Source of the DNA: Eubacterium sp. 1001713B170207_170306_E7
GTDB lineage: Bacteria; Bacillota; Clostridia; Eubacteriales; Eubacteriaceae
NCBI RefSeq assembly: GCF_015547515.1
Contig: NZ_JADMVE010000002.1
Coordinates: forward strand, 186,001-250,000
Direction: 5' to 3'
Length of the DNA: 64,000 nucleotides
Part shown: positions 9,001-17,100 of the stretch, in pieces
How the letters are laid out: every line of letters starts with the position of its first letter
How positions within the stretch are numbered: the stretch's first letter is position 1
The notes under the pieces: generated by a model
Seen by the model: the letters and a program-made list of their open reading frames with translations, nothing else
What the model was told of the DNA's origin: nothing
Database searches by the model: none
Translations under genes and position numbers: made by a program

Positions 9001-9065
9001 ATAAGGGTTGGAAATGGCTTAGTGATACAGCGATAGCCGTCAATCTGTTTGATAAAAGCAACTAA
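6036..9065 (+). CDS. secreted von Willebrand factor A / Cna-B surface protein
   Basis: A 1,009-residue exported protein, likely a pilus-tip type adhesin. Signal peptide to about residue 32, an acidic N-terminal region, then a VWA domain from about 300 to 600 with a complete MIDAS: DLSGS (308-312), the GGTSP threonine and the FSDGAPSE aspartate. Later parts look like DUF11/Cna-B type beta domains (KGQLVITKTIDEQYTN to KGYYTVTEETN). Unlike most relatives, the C-terminus (WLSDTAIAVNLFDKSN) has no LPxTG, membrane helix or basic tail, so it should be secreted free or held by a partner. Start supported by AAGGGAG upstream. Base composition is more AT-rich than 1-5.4 kb. Controlled by promoter site B and closed by a strong terminator. 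Confidence 0.85.
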   Translation: MKSVKRLSRYTSLLLIALLMLSALSPGITVLAEEKSNAAPSKLTYEDDSIKAELYATDGTALPTDAALIVKTLNKDSQEEAEKALYAETEAGLNAKAAEQGAAIDGFAVYSVSLIKDNEDITPEKGNFSLKLSYKETTAPEAYADSQSTQKTVAFYQKTESKDEQSNVVYTMEAQPEESTEIITDANGNVETVESELSNLQPVALTWQTSLEEEPEIANTDENLQEEEAIEDSQDQDTEKDEADENLGYSMRNYSTDIQAADVDLEKELIYSKTATVKDWDERTYTIDLKAQSKISQAGKADVMMVLDLSGSMNWTMEQNNVTNVSRAVGDNSAYSAIRNKLDQTKTYYYGSVQGKPNITSAFYYKRPMRCFNGTWKYYDDYRQFGTPSYQWVTIDDYDRTEIYTWSSRLTALKESASRFVSTIASESPDSKVGFSTFYGTQSYWGNTTTGTLNAPLKTIDENSLLESINKFQADGGTSPQLGLNLAKTELDKYKDDGNEKYVVLFSDGAPSEATDRSQSEQAANQLRTAGYTVITICVGDTNGKVPGSNLNTSQWLEQKIASDKLNDAGTKTGKWAYTALTEEKLNEIFDEIQKAIIKKSDLTAQITDTIDARFKLAAGEKERLTATGASVVENSDGTTTISWANQTIPHESKQQEWKNSIVVQAKEDYLGGNDVTTNTQAQSGIDTVFGDVSFTPPHVNVKASLGITDAEDTIFAGEKMITAEEIRKKLFDDNVINPKYGVNEEQFTFTWYSDKAMNQPIDPSVIKDTEPSEDTHYYLKVTYNAGAPSEESNSNTAGHIAGGGSHTVVAENTADASKNYADYTVHVVKGQLVITKTIDEQYTNVEKINSSQAFIFKIERYEVDRDNRKVGDTPAETFYETINFNANESRKSAHKTISGLKKGYYTVTEETNWSSKYDQTAVTDNYKDSPKDAKDLLIGELQSAGTAASLPKYYGLDNTEINGEPIYVDFATGDAAATEFKNTLKTRDKGWKWLSDTAIAVNLFDKSN

Positions 9066-9080
9066 ATAATATAATTAAAT

Positions 9081-9116
9081 AAAAAGGCGGTTCCGATAAC
9101 ACGGAGCCGCCTTTTT
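9081..9116 (+). terminator. rho-independent terminator after the VWA gene
   Basis: AAAAAGGCGGTTCCG pairs with CGGAGCCGCCTTTTT around a 6-nt loop, one G-T pair, ending in five T. Confidence 0.85.
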
Positions 9117-9124
9117 GCGTGGTT

Positions 9125-9157
9125 TGTGACCATCCTGTGACTTGACACTGGTATAGT
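9125..9157 (+). promoter_or_regulatory. direct-repeat promoter, site C (candidate SARP box)
   Basis: TGTGAC at 9125-9130 and 9136-9141 (11-bp spacing), 10 bp, TATAGT at 9152-9157, 43 bp before the sipW start. Confidence 0.75.
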
Positions 9158-9199
9158 AAAAGCATAGCAGTAAAAAAGACAGAATCGGAGAAAAAGCAT

Positions 9200-9769
9200 A
9201 TGAAAAAAGTTTACCATGCATTGACAACCGTGCTGCTCATTGTCCTGATACTGGCCGTGGGCGCGCTGTTTTTACCAAGAATTTTAGGAATGACCCCGCT
9301 GGCCGTGCTCAGTGGCAGTATGGAGCCCACCTACCACGTCGGCAGCCTGATCTACGTGGCCCAAGCCGACCCGGCCGATGTGCAGGTTGGTGATCCCATC
9401 ACCTTTAAGATCAGCGACGACACCATGGTAACCCATCGAGTGGTCGCCATCGACACCGAGGCCCAGACCTTCCAGACCAAGGGTGACGCCAACGACAACG
9501 TGGACGGCGGCGCGGTGGCCTACCAGAACCTGGTGGGCAAGCCCGTCTTTACCATCCCGTATATGGGTTACGTGGCCTCCTATGCCAATACCACCACGGG
9601 CATGATCATCCTCGTAACCATTATTCTTGTGATCCTGGTACTCACCTTCCTGCCTGATCTGCTCATGAAAGCAGACGAAAAGGACAAGAATAAAGAGGAA
9701 GATAAAAAGAAAGCGGATTTCAAAAATAAAGAAAGGGGAAAAGAGGATGAACGCAAACATAAAGAATAA
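9200..9769 (+). CDS. sipW: type I signal peptidase, SipW (ER-type)
   Basis: Cleaves the special signal peptides of TasA-like fibre proteins at the outer face of the membrane. The 189-residue protein has an N-terminal helix, the catalytic serine in SGSMEPT (S40), histidine in THRVV (H79) in place of the lysine of ordinary bacterial signal peptidases, and KGDANDN (D96/D99), the Ser-His-Asp set of ER-type enzymes. A second helix lies at about 133-152, followed by an unusually long, highly charged Lys/Glu tail. ATG 9200 has GGAG 9 nt upstream. It overlaps the next gene, a TasA-like substrate, by 23 nt. Six likely substrates lie in this window (1702, 9747, 10585, 11356, 12199, 12935). Confidence 0.92.
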   Translation: MKKVYHALTTVLLIVLILAVGALFLPRILGMTPLAVLSGSMEPTYHVGSLIYVAQADPADVQVGDPITFKISDDTMVTHRVVAIDTEAQTFQTKGDANDNVDGGAVAYQNLVGKPVFTIPYMGYVASYANTTTGMIILVTIILVILVLTFLPDLLMKADEKDKNKEEDKKKADFKNKERGKEDERKHKE

Positions 9770-10442
9770 AAAAACCATTGTCCTTTTGTCCATTGTTGCG
9801 GTCCTGGCTGCCGCACTTGTCGGCTTTACTGTCGCTATGCTTAACCAGCGCAGCCAAGCGGCCACCAACGAATTCAGCGGCGCGACAGTAAATATCGGAG
9901 TGGTAGAGAATGGGAAAACGGATGAAGTATATGAAGATGGCGTAAAGGGGAATACAAATCATTTTGACAAAGTTACGGAGAGCTATAGAACAGTGGGGAA
10001 GAAGGTCGCCATTAAAAATATTTATAGCGACGATTATCCAACCGCTGCGACCTATGTCCGTGTTCGCTTGGTGCCATGCTTCCGGTATGCAACCACAGAC
10101 GAAACGAAACACCAGGTCGAAGGTGAGCTTGTCCCTATAGATATGAAAGGACAGGTAACATACAGTGCTTTGGGTGAAAAATGGGTAAAATGGCCTGAAA
10201 GCGCCAGTGACGACGATGCATATTACTACTATACTTTACCGCTAGAGCCTAATCAGGTGACAAGTAATCTGATTGAAAGTGTAACCTATAATGGTGAAAT
10301 CCCTGAAAATGCATACTTTGAGCTGCAAGTTTTAACGGAGGGCGTTTCTGCCAAACAGGAAGGCGCGGCAGCCGATGCCTGGAAGAATATTCCAACATTG
10401 GAAAAGCCAGCTCCATCTGCAAACACAAACACGAATGAATAA
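9747..10442 (+). CDS. TasA/camelysin-like SipW-dependent secreted protein 2
   Basis: A 231-residue exported protein translationally coupled to sipW (23-nt overlap). The N-terminus (NKKTIVLLSIVAVLAAALV, then FTVAMLNQRSQAATNEFSG) is a SipW-type signal segment, and the body has TasA-like strands (ATYVRVRLVPCF, YYYYTLPLEPNQ, YFELQVLTEGV). A low-complexity Asn/Thr end closes it. Its placement next to sipW, as tapA-sipW-tasA in Bacillus, suggests it may be an anchor or accessory subunit (TapA-like role) rather than the main fibre; that is inference from context. It is the most divergent of the six paralogues here. Confidence 0.8.
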   Translation: MNANIKNKKTIVLLSIVAVLAAALVGFTVAMLNQRSQAATNEFSGATVNIGVVENGKTDEVYEDGVKGNTNHFDKVTESYRTVGKKVAIKNIYSDDYPTAATYVRVRLVPCFRYATTDETKHQVEGELVPIDMKGQVTYSALGEKWVKWPESASDDDAYYYYTLPLEPNQVTSNLIESVTYNGEIPENAYFELQVLTEGVSAKQEGAAADAWKNIPTLEKPAPSANTNTNE

Positions 10443-10507
10443 CAATTGAGAACACTCCTTTCGATGGTCACAAAAAAGTTTTGAAAATTTTCTGGAATTT
10501 AATCTGA

Positions 10508-10540
10508 TGTGACCGGACTGTGACTGACGACTGTCATAAT
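10508..10540 (+). promoter_or_regulatory. direct-repeat promoter, site D (candidate SARP box)
   Basis: TGTGAC at 10508-10513 and 10519-10524 (11-bp spacing), 10 bp, CATAAT at 10535-10540, 45 bp before the gene at 10585. It should drive the four-gene TasA-like array. Confidence 0.75.
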
Positions 10541-10584
10541 ATGAGTATAATCAGTCAGAAACACGAAGGAAAGGAAGTGACGGC

Positions 10585-11298
10585 ATGAAGAAAAAACAAA
10601 TCAGTATTTTAGTGGGTATCGCAGTAACCGCAGTTGTAGCCATCGGCGCGACGTTAGCATTTCTGCACAGCACCACAGAAACAAAGACCAATACCTTTTC
10701 TTCCGATAAAAATATATCCATCCAGTTAAGAGAGCCCGCCTGGGACGGCTACGGGTTTGACAGTAAAGTAGAACCAGACGGAAGCTCAGCGAATCCAGAG
10801 TATCAGGGCGATAAGCTGTTAGGTGTTAATGAGGCCAAAGCTTATGTACCTGGTCAGACGATTTATAAAAATCCGACCGTAAAAAACAGCGGTGATAAAA
10901 ATAATGGAGTCAATGCTTATGTCGCCATTAAGGTCCAGTATTTTGATTACAATGGCGAAAACAATAAAGAAAATCAGATTAGTTACGATGCCTTTAAAAA
11001 AGCATTTTTAGATGAGCAAGGCATTAACTTTAGTAACAAATGGTCAAAGATTTCAGAAGACGGTAAAATGAATCAAATTTATCTCTATGGAGTGGATAAT
11101 ATTGGTTCTGAATTAAGCGTTGAAAGTACAACAGAAGAACTTTTTACAGAAGTCCCCATTAGTTTGGATTTACAACCGGGTAAAGACGGAAAACTTCCAG
11201 GCTTTAATATAAAAATACAGGCCTATGCCATTCAGTCGACTGGTATAGACGAAAAGAACGCAGCAGAGGCACTGCTAAACTTCATTGGTCAGAACTAG
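10585..11298 (+). CDS. TasA/camelysin-like SipW-dependent secreted protein 3
   Basis: First gene of a tandem array of four (10585-13609) with 57, 54 and 28 nt gaps and the same orientation. The 237-residue product has the SipW-type start (AIGATLAFLHSTTETKTNTF), the PGQTIYKNPTVKN segment shared with the next genes, a strand-rich core (NAYVAIKVQYFDYNG) and a C-terminal block (FNIKIQAYAIQSTG) matching the FQI..GY.VQA block of its neighbours. Probably an extracellular fibre subunit. The array is clearly more AT-rich than the genes at 1-5 kb, so it may have a separate origin. Confidence 0.85.
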   Translation: MKKKQISILVGIAVTAVVAIGATLAFLHSTTETKTNTFSSDKNISIQLREPAWDGYGFDSKVEPDGSSANPEYQGDKLLGVNEAKAYVPGQTIYKNPTVKNSGDKNNGVNAYVAIKVQYFDYNGENNKENQISYDAFKKAFLDEQGINFSNKWSKISEDGKMNQIYLYGVDNIGSELSVESTTEELFTEVPISLDLQPGKDGKLPGFNIKIQAYAIQSTGIDEKNAAEALLNFIGQN

Positions 11299-11355
11299 GG
11301 CATAAAAAGCCAGTTCTCTAAATTATATAACCAAAAAACAAACAAGGAGAAAAAA

Positions 11356-12144
11356 ATGAAAGCAAAAAACAAAATTAAAATGTTCGCGATCATTGCTCTG
11401 GTAGCTCTAGTCGCAGTCGGCTCTACCTTGGCATATCTGTCAAGTGTAACGGACACCAGGGAAAATAAGTTTACGAGTAGCAAGGATTTAAAAGGCGAAA
11501 TTACAGAAACAGAATGGGATAAAAACCACGAAAATGGATCATGGGATGATTATACCCCGGGAGAATCCACTGGTAAAAATCCTGTAATCAGCATTGATGA
11601 TAACGGCGTAGCTGGATACATCGCAATGAAAGTTGTTTGCAAGGATGCTGCGAATAATGAGATTGCATTCAAGGATTTCCAAGAAAAATATGCCCATGTT
11701 TCCTATAAAGGTACAGATGGAATCAATGCAGGCGATTGGGAAGAAGATAACTTGAACCCAGGATTTTTCTTCTTCAAGACAACACTTGCTTCTGGTGATT
11801 CAACAAGTCCTTTATTTGACAAGGTTACCGTAGAAACAGGCATTAAGACAGTTTATAATACTGAATCAGTACAGGAAAACCAAACCGTTAAAGTCTATAA
11901 AATAAATCCGGATGGATCAAAAGGCGACTTGGTATCGGATGTTACAACAGTAGGCCCATATGTTGAAGTTTCTGAAGATGAAGTAGTATATATTTTTGAA
12001 AACGGTGTAGAAACAGAAGCAACGGATAATCCTACCCTTCCGAGCTTCCAGATTGATGTCACTGGTTACGCTGTGCAGGCTGATGATAGTACAGCATCAA
12101 TTTATAAGAATGAACTGCGTAAACTGGCAGGTTTAACCAATTAA
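11356..12144 (+). CDS. TasA/camelysin-like SipW-dependent secreted protein 4
   Basis: Second array member, 262 residues. Signal segment AVGSTLAYLSSVTDTRENKF, then YTPGESTGKNPVISIDDNG, GYIAMKVVCKD and the end block FQIDVTGYAVQADD. It carries an insertion (about 170-215, KTVYNTESVQENQTVKVYKI) not found in the next paralogue. Start has AAGGAG 7 nt upstream. Closest relative in the window is the 12199 gene, so the two probably arose by tandem duplication. Confidence 0.85.
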   Translation: MKAKNKIKMFAIIALVALVAVGSTLAYLSSVTDTRENKFTSSKDLKGEITETEWDKNHENGSWDDYTPGESTGKNPVISIDDNGVAGYIAMKVVCKDAANNEIAFKDFQEKYAHVSYKGTDGINAGDWEEDNLNPGFFFFKTTLASGDSTSPLFDKVTVETGIKTVYNTESVQENQTVKVYKINPDGSKGDLVSDVTTVGPYVEVSEDEVVYIFENGVETEATDNPTLPSFQIDVTGYAVQADDSTASIYKNELRKLAGLTN

Positions 12145-12198
12145 GATTATTAAGTATTAAGTGAACAAAGTTTTACAACTTGAAAGGAAATAACTAAA

Positions 12199-12906
12199 AT
12201 GACAAAAGCTAAAAAAAGAAATGTCATCGTAGCCCTGGCGCTGGTAGCATTACTCGCCATCGGCGGCACACTGGCATATTTAACAGCCGTTACAGATACG
12301 GCAAGTAATACCTTTACCATGGGCAAAGGTATCACCGGCGATACTGAGGAACCGAACTGGAAGCCTGAAGAAGCTGAAAAGTTTACCCCAGGTAAAGTTA
12401 TCGCGAAAGACCCACAGATTGTTAACACCTCAGAGGAATCAGCAGATCCAGTATATGCTGCAGCGACATTAACCTACCAGGTGAAAAATGACAAGGGCGA
12501 GTGGACAGAAAGCAGTTATGCAGATTTGAACAAATTTATCAATATTAAGCATGGCAATCCATTAACAGATGGCTTTAATACAGATGCAGATACAGGCTGG
12601 ACTATGGATAAGGATAATACGATCGCATATTACAATGCTACTTTAGCAGCAAAGGCCAGAACATCATCAATTTTTGATGCTGTAGAAATTGATAAATTAG
12701 CCTTAACACCAGATCAAATTAACGATCCAACTCAGTTTGACCAAACAAAATATACCGAAACAGACGCAGATGGAAACGTGATTTCTTATACAGAATATAA
12801 AATGCAGGATTTCCAGATTGTTATCAAAGGCTATCTCGTACAGGCTGAAGGCTTCGGCTCTGCACAGGATGCAATGCAGACCGCATTCCCAACAGTTTTT
12901 AAATAA
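12199..12906 (+). CDS. TasA/camelysin-like SipW-dependent secreted protein 5
   Basis: Third array member, 235 residues. Signal segment AIGGTLAYLTAVTDTASNTF, FTPGKVIAKDPQIVNTSEES, the core PVYAAATLTYQVKND, and the end block FQIVIKGYLVQAEG. AAAGGAAA precedes the ATG. Same predicted export and assembly role as its neighbours; differences are concentrated in the central loops, as expected if the surface of the fibre varies. Confidence 0.85.
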   Translation: MTKAKKRNVIVALALVALLAIGGTLAYLTAVTDTASNTFTMGKGITGDTEEPNWKPEEAEKFTPGKVIAKDPQIVNTSEESADPVYAAATLTYQVKNDKGEWTESSYADLNKFINIKHGNPLTDGFNTDADTGWTMDKDNTIAYYNATLAAKARTSSIFDAVEIDKLALTPDQINDPTQFDQTKYTETDADGNVISYTEYKMQDFQIVIKGYLVQAEGFGSAQDAMQTAFPTVFK

Positions 12907-12934
12907 GCTTTAGCGAATAAAGGAGACCAAAACC

Positions 12935-13609
12935 ATGACTAAAAAGAAAAAGGGCGCGCTGCTGATCTCAGCTTTTGCCTTAATTGCCTTACTGGTCGTC
13001 GGCGGTACCTTAGCCTACTTCACCAGTCAGGATAGCGCAGACAATGTCTTTACCCTTGGTAAAGTAAGCGGTGACTTAACAGAAACCACAAAATCTGGAG
13101 AAGAACCTGTTGATCCGTCAAATCCAGAGGGACCAAAACATCCTGTTAAACCAGGTACACAGACCGAAGAAGGCGGAGATATTACTTATGATAAAGTATT
13201 GCCGGGAGATTGGCTGAGCAAAGAACCAAGAGTTAGCATAAAGGCTAATTCTGAGGATGCCTATGTTCGTGTTAAATTGGAAGTTATTAACGAAGATGGC
13301 AAATTGAGTCCAGAACAAAAAGATATGCTCATAACAGATGAATGCTTAAACTTTGGTGAAAATTGGGTAGTATCTGGCGAATATGTTTATTATCAAGAGA
13401 AGCTGACTTCTGATCCTTCAGGAAGTTCTCAAACAGAGCCTGTATTTACCGTTGTTAAAATTCCAGGAGATGGTTGGGGTAATGAATCAGCCGAAGCAAA
13501 ATTCACGATCAAAATTACGGCAGATTTAATTCAGGCAGATAATTTTTCACCAGTAATGACAGGAGATAAAATTACTGGCTGGGGTGATGTAAACATAGAA
13601 GCAGAATAA
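12935..13609 (+). CDS. TasA/camelysin-like SipW-dependent secreted protein 6
   Basis: Last array member, 224 residues. Signal segment VVGGTLAYFTSQDSADNVF, a Pro/Glu-rich insert near 55-85 (EEPVDPSNPEGPKHP), the core SEDAYVRVKLEVINEDGK and the end block FTIKITADLIQADN. AAGGAG stands 9 nt before the ATG. The insert right after the mature N-terminus sets it apart from the other three and could place it at a different position in the assembly. A terminator follows at 13631. Confidence 0.85.
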   Translation: MTKKKKGALLISAFALIALLVVGGTLAYFTSQDSADNVFTLGKVSGDLTETTKSGEEPVDPSNPEGPKHPVKPGTQTEEGGDITYDKVLPGDWLSKEPRVSIKANSEDAYVRVKLEVINEDGKLSPEQKDMLITDECLNFGENWVVSGEYVYYQEKLTSDPSGSSQTEPVFTVVKIPGDGWGNESAEAKFTIKITADLIQADNFSPVMTGDKITGWGDVNIEAE

Positions 13610-13630
13610 AAGCAGTGAGTAATTCTCAGG

Positions 13631-13658
13631 AGACGGCTTCATATAGCCGTCTTTTTTT
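13631..13658 (+). terminator. rho-independent terminator of the TasA-like array
   Basis: AGACGGCT, 6-nt loop, AGCCGTCT, then a run of seven T. Confidence 0.85.
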
Positions 13659-13688
13659 ATTAGGAACTTAGCGGTTTAAGGCAGCTCT

Positions 13689-13721
13689 TGTTATCCCTGT
13701 GTGACCGAACTATGTTAAGAT
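13689..13721 (+). promoter_or_regulatory. direct-repeat promoter, site E (candidate SARP box, weaker)
   Basis: TGTTAT at 13689-13694 and TGTGAC at 13700-13705 (11-bp spacing), 10 bp, TAAGAT at 13716-13721. The upstream half matches only four of six bases. It precedes the 70-residue gene at 13772. Confidence 0.6.
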
Positions 13722-13771
13722 ATTATTGCATAGGAGTAGTAATAACACTGTGGAAAGGGAAGTGAAACTGG

Positions 13772-13984
13772 ATGGAAAAAATTATTAATGAAAATAATCA
13801 AACCTTTATTCTGGAAATAAAAAGCACACGTAATAATACCTGGCAGGGCACAATCCTGTGGGTACAGACCCAGCAGAAGGTTGCCTTCCGCAGTGCGCTG
13901 GAGGCTATTAAGATTCTGGATTCCGCTCTGACGAGTCAAAAAAATGTGGAAGCGGACGGAACAGTCCTGTCTTTTTCGGTTTAA
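13772..13984 (+). CDS. small conserved protein, copy 1 (70 residues)
   Basis: Soluble 70-residue protein of unknown function. It has two strands (QTFILEIKS, TWQGTILWVQ) and an amphipathic helix (FRSALEAIKILDSAL). A purine-rich ribosome site lies before the ATG. A second gene at 20470 codes for the same length with 55 of 70 residues identical in my hand alignment. The pair flanks the big adhesin gene as direct repeats about 6.7 kb apart. A longer, distant relative follows the SARP gene (5435). Having its own SARP-type promoter suggests it belongs to the same regulon. Confidence 0.75.
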   Translation: MEKIINENNQTFILEIKSTRNNTWQGTILWVQTQQKVAFRSALEAIKILDSALTSQKNVEADGTVLSFSV

Positions 13985-14032
13985 AAGACGCTTTTAAAAA
14001 CGCCCTTTGGGGCATTTTTTTTTCGTCTTTTA
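13981..14032 (+). terminator. terminator hairpin after small gene copy 1
   Basis: Inner hairpin GCCC-TTTG-GGGC followed by nine T after one A; an outer stem AAAAGACG/CGTCTTTT encloses it. The left arm includes the stop codon. Confidence 0.7.
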
Positions 14033-14059
14033 ATAGCTTAAATTTATTAACAGTTTAAA

Positions 14060-14087
14060 TTGACAATATAAATAAAAGGTGTATAAT
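14060..14087 (+). promoter_or_regulatory. sigma-A promoter of the adhesin gene
   Basis: TTGACA at 14060-14065, 16-bp spacer ending in TG, TATAAT at 14082-14087. No TGTGAC repeats, unlike the neighbours. The 110-nt leader contains GTGAATAAAATG twice (14115-14126 and 14144-14155), 29 bp apart. Confidence 0.7.
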
Positions 14088-14196
14088 TATTATAAGTAAA
14101 AACTTCAATTAAAAGTGAATAAAATGCATAAAATATAACCAATGTGAATAAAATGAGGATGTTTTTATAAATAAAATTTTGGAGGAGGGATTTGTA

Positions 14197-17100
14197 ATGG
14201 CAGTGAAAAAAATTTATAGTTGGTTGCTTTACAGCATGTCCTTATTGCTCGTGTTGCTGGCAGTTATGTTTTTTCCCCATGCGGTAAGGGCAGAGGGCAG
14301 CATAAATTTGACAGAGAATGGGGGGTACAGACCTTACACAGAATGGTCGGCGGAAAAGACCTCCAATATGGAGCGCAAGCAGATTATCAAAGTCTATGCT
14401 AATTCGGGGGAAACACTTTATTTTGGCAGCAGCGTTACAGAAGCGCCGGAAAATAGTGATGTTGTTATCTGGACACCGAGCGGTTCGCAGCTGACCTATG
14501 ATAATAATAAACAGAACAAAACAGGGTATATTGAAAACCGCACAATGGAGAAGACCGGACCAGCCCAGCTTAAGGGTGAAAGCGGCTATAAGGCTCAAAG
14601 CTATACTGTGGAAGAAACCGGGGTATATGAGTTTGAGTTCCACTCTCAAAATGAAGAGGGCAGTAATCCTGTGTTGAAAAAAACAGATGAGGCATGGAAT
14701 CAGAACAATGGGTTGAGCGTTGCCGCCTGGGATATTACGGTTGTTAATACACAGAATCAAATTGTTACCGGCAGGGTATACGCCGACTATCTGACCATGA
14801 ACATGGGTCTGAACAAGAGTGGAACGGAGATTTTAAACGCCAAGGTTTATGTTCTTACGCATGACGGCTATCTATACCAGACAGATTTTAACGGAATGAA
14901 CCCTTACGGCTTTGTCTTTTTTGGAAATAACCGGGGCTTGTATAACAGTGAGGGCCAGAGCGCCTACTACTCAACCACCGGTAAGGACAACAGCATGGAG
15001 ACGTTGACAGATAATCTTAGCTACAACAATCCTAAAAAAGGTGATGACGAGCTCTGCAAAACCTTTAAAATTTTCTTTAATAAACCGGCAGAGGATTTAC
15101 CCGAATCCATTGTGCCTTCACAGAAGGTACCGGTCGAGCCGGAAGCAAACAGCCTGAAATTTATTTACGATAAAAATTATTCTGAGAATGAAGGGGTTGT
15201 GGGTAAAGGCGGCGATTTTCTTTTCACGCTCCCGCAGCTTGGTGAAGGGCAGAGCTACGGTTCTTTCCAGATCGAAATTCAGTGCGACCCCAACGATGAT
15301 AACAATGTTGTCTACCTGAGCCAGCCCGGCGTAGCGGGAGAAAATAAGCTTCACTGGGATGGGAAGGACACTAAGGGACAGGTTGTCAAGCAAGGGAAAT
15401 ATACCGCCAGACTCATCGGAAAGGGCGGCGAATACCACTTTATGTTCATGGACGTCGAGACCAACGAAAAAGGAGTAATCAATCAGCTGATGAATCCCCT
15501 TTCTGGACAGGAAGGGACAGTCTACAATGTCTACTATGACAACAGTAAGGTTAAAAGTAAGGCTGGGACTGCACTGGCGGACGGAAAAAAATATCTGAAA
15601 GAAGCGTGTGATAGCTCACAGGGCGCTTTCAAATATAACAATCAAAGCAATGGAGACTACTCTTTTATTGACAGCTGGACGTATTCCAAAGGCAATGAGA
15701 CGCCGCTGACTTTTTCGCTTGACGAAAGCAAAGTGGAGACCGCTCAGATCAGTGGCTTTGTCTTTAAAGACAGTAACCGTGATGGTAAATACGAACCATT
15801 GGATCAGGACGGAGCGTTTTCACAGGTTAAGGTGTCCGTGAAGGATCAGGAAGGAAATGTGAAATGGTCGGGTAAAACTGACGCAACGGGTATGTTCCGG
15901 ACCGGGCAGCTGCCAAAAGGGGAATATACCGTCGAGGTTATCAACCCGGGAAATGGCTATTTTACTTCAACTAAAAATGAAAATCAAAAGGCGGTCATAA
16001 CCGTCAAGGATGGAAAAGGGCAGGATGCAGCCATCAAATCGGTAGGCTATGCGCTTCCGAAGGCAGACCTGGTGTTGACAAAAATCAATACAGATACCGG
16101 CAGCCCAGTCGAGGATATGAAGGCGGCATCCTTCACGCTGACAGACAATCAGGATAAAAACAGCCGTTTTATTGCCGAGAAGGGCAGCGATGGAAGCGTA
16201 ACCTTTAAAGATATTCCCTACAGTCAGCAGGGCTATACTTTAAAAGAGGAAACAGCTCCGGATGGCTATGAGGCGGCAGGTCAAACCTGGAAGGTGACAA
16301 TCGATCAAAATGCCCAGGACCTGTCTAAAATAACGTTTAAGGTCGAAGGGCTGGAGGACAATAAAATTGGCAATACCCCTGCTTTGGTAAGCTATAAGGT
16401 TATTGTTCACAAAATGAATGACCAGGGTGACTATACGGATGCCGAGGGATTTATCCGCGAAGAGACACAACAGGGAAAAACAGGCATTGGTGCAGAGGTA
16501 AACGCCCAGGATTATCTGACAGAAGCGGATATTCAGGATGGTTATGTTTTAGATGAAGAAAAAATAAAAGCTGAAAACAACAGCGCCGAAGAGATTACTA
16601 AAATCGTTAAAACCATTAACAGTGATGGCACCACTACTTTTGACATCTATCTGCTCAAACAGTTCACGGTTATTTTCAATCAGGGTGAACACGGAAAACT
16701 GGATGGGCAGAACAGCAATGGCGAGGTAGCAGCGACGGTAACAGCAGGAACAGAATGGAGCAAGGTGAGCGTGCCGGCCATTCTGCCAGATGCGGGCTAT
16801 CAGGTGGCAAGCCCTGAGTGGAAGGATAAGGACAGTCAGAGTGTTTTTCCCGAAAAAATAACCGGAAACCTGCTTTATACCGCTCAGTATCAGATTGATC
16901 CAAGTTTGACTGGCAGCCTGACACTGACCAAGACAGACGGTGTTCAGCAGCCGCTGGAGGGTGCTGCTTTTGGGCTCTTTGAAGCCGAAGACGCTCAAGA
17001 ACCTGTTGCTCAGGCTGCTTCCAACGCCCAGGGACAGGTGCGCTTTGAGGCAATCCAGTACCGCCCACAGGGATATTGGCTGAAGGAAATCAGCGCCCCA

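Noticed and set aside
14115-14155. GTGAATAAAATG direct repeat in the adhesin leader as a regulator site
   Set aside because: Spacing is 29 bp and the sequence is AT-rich; chance similarity cannot be excluded, so it is only noted with the promoter.
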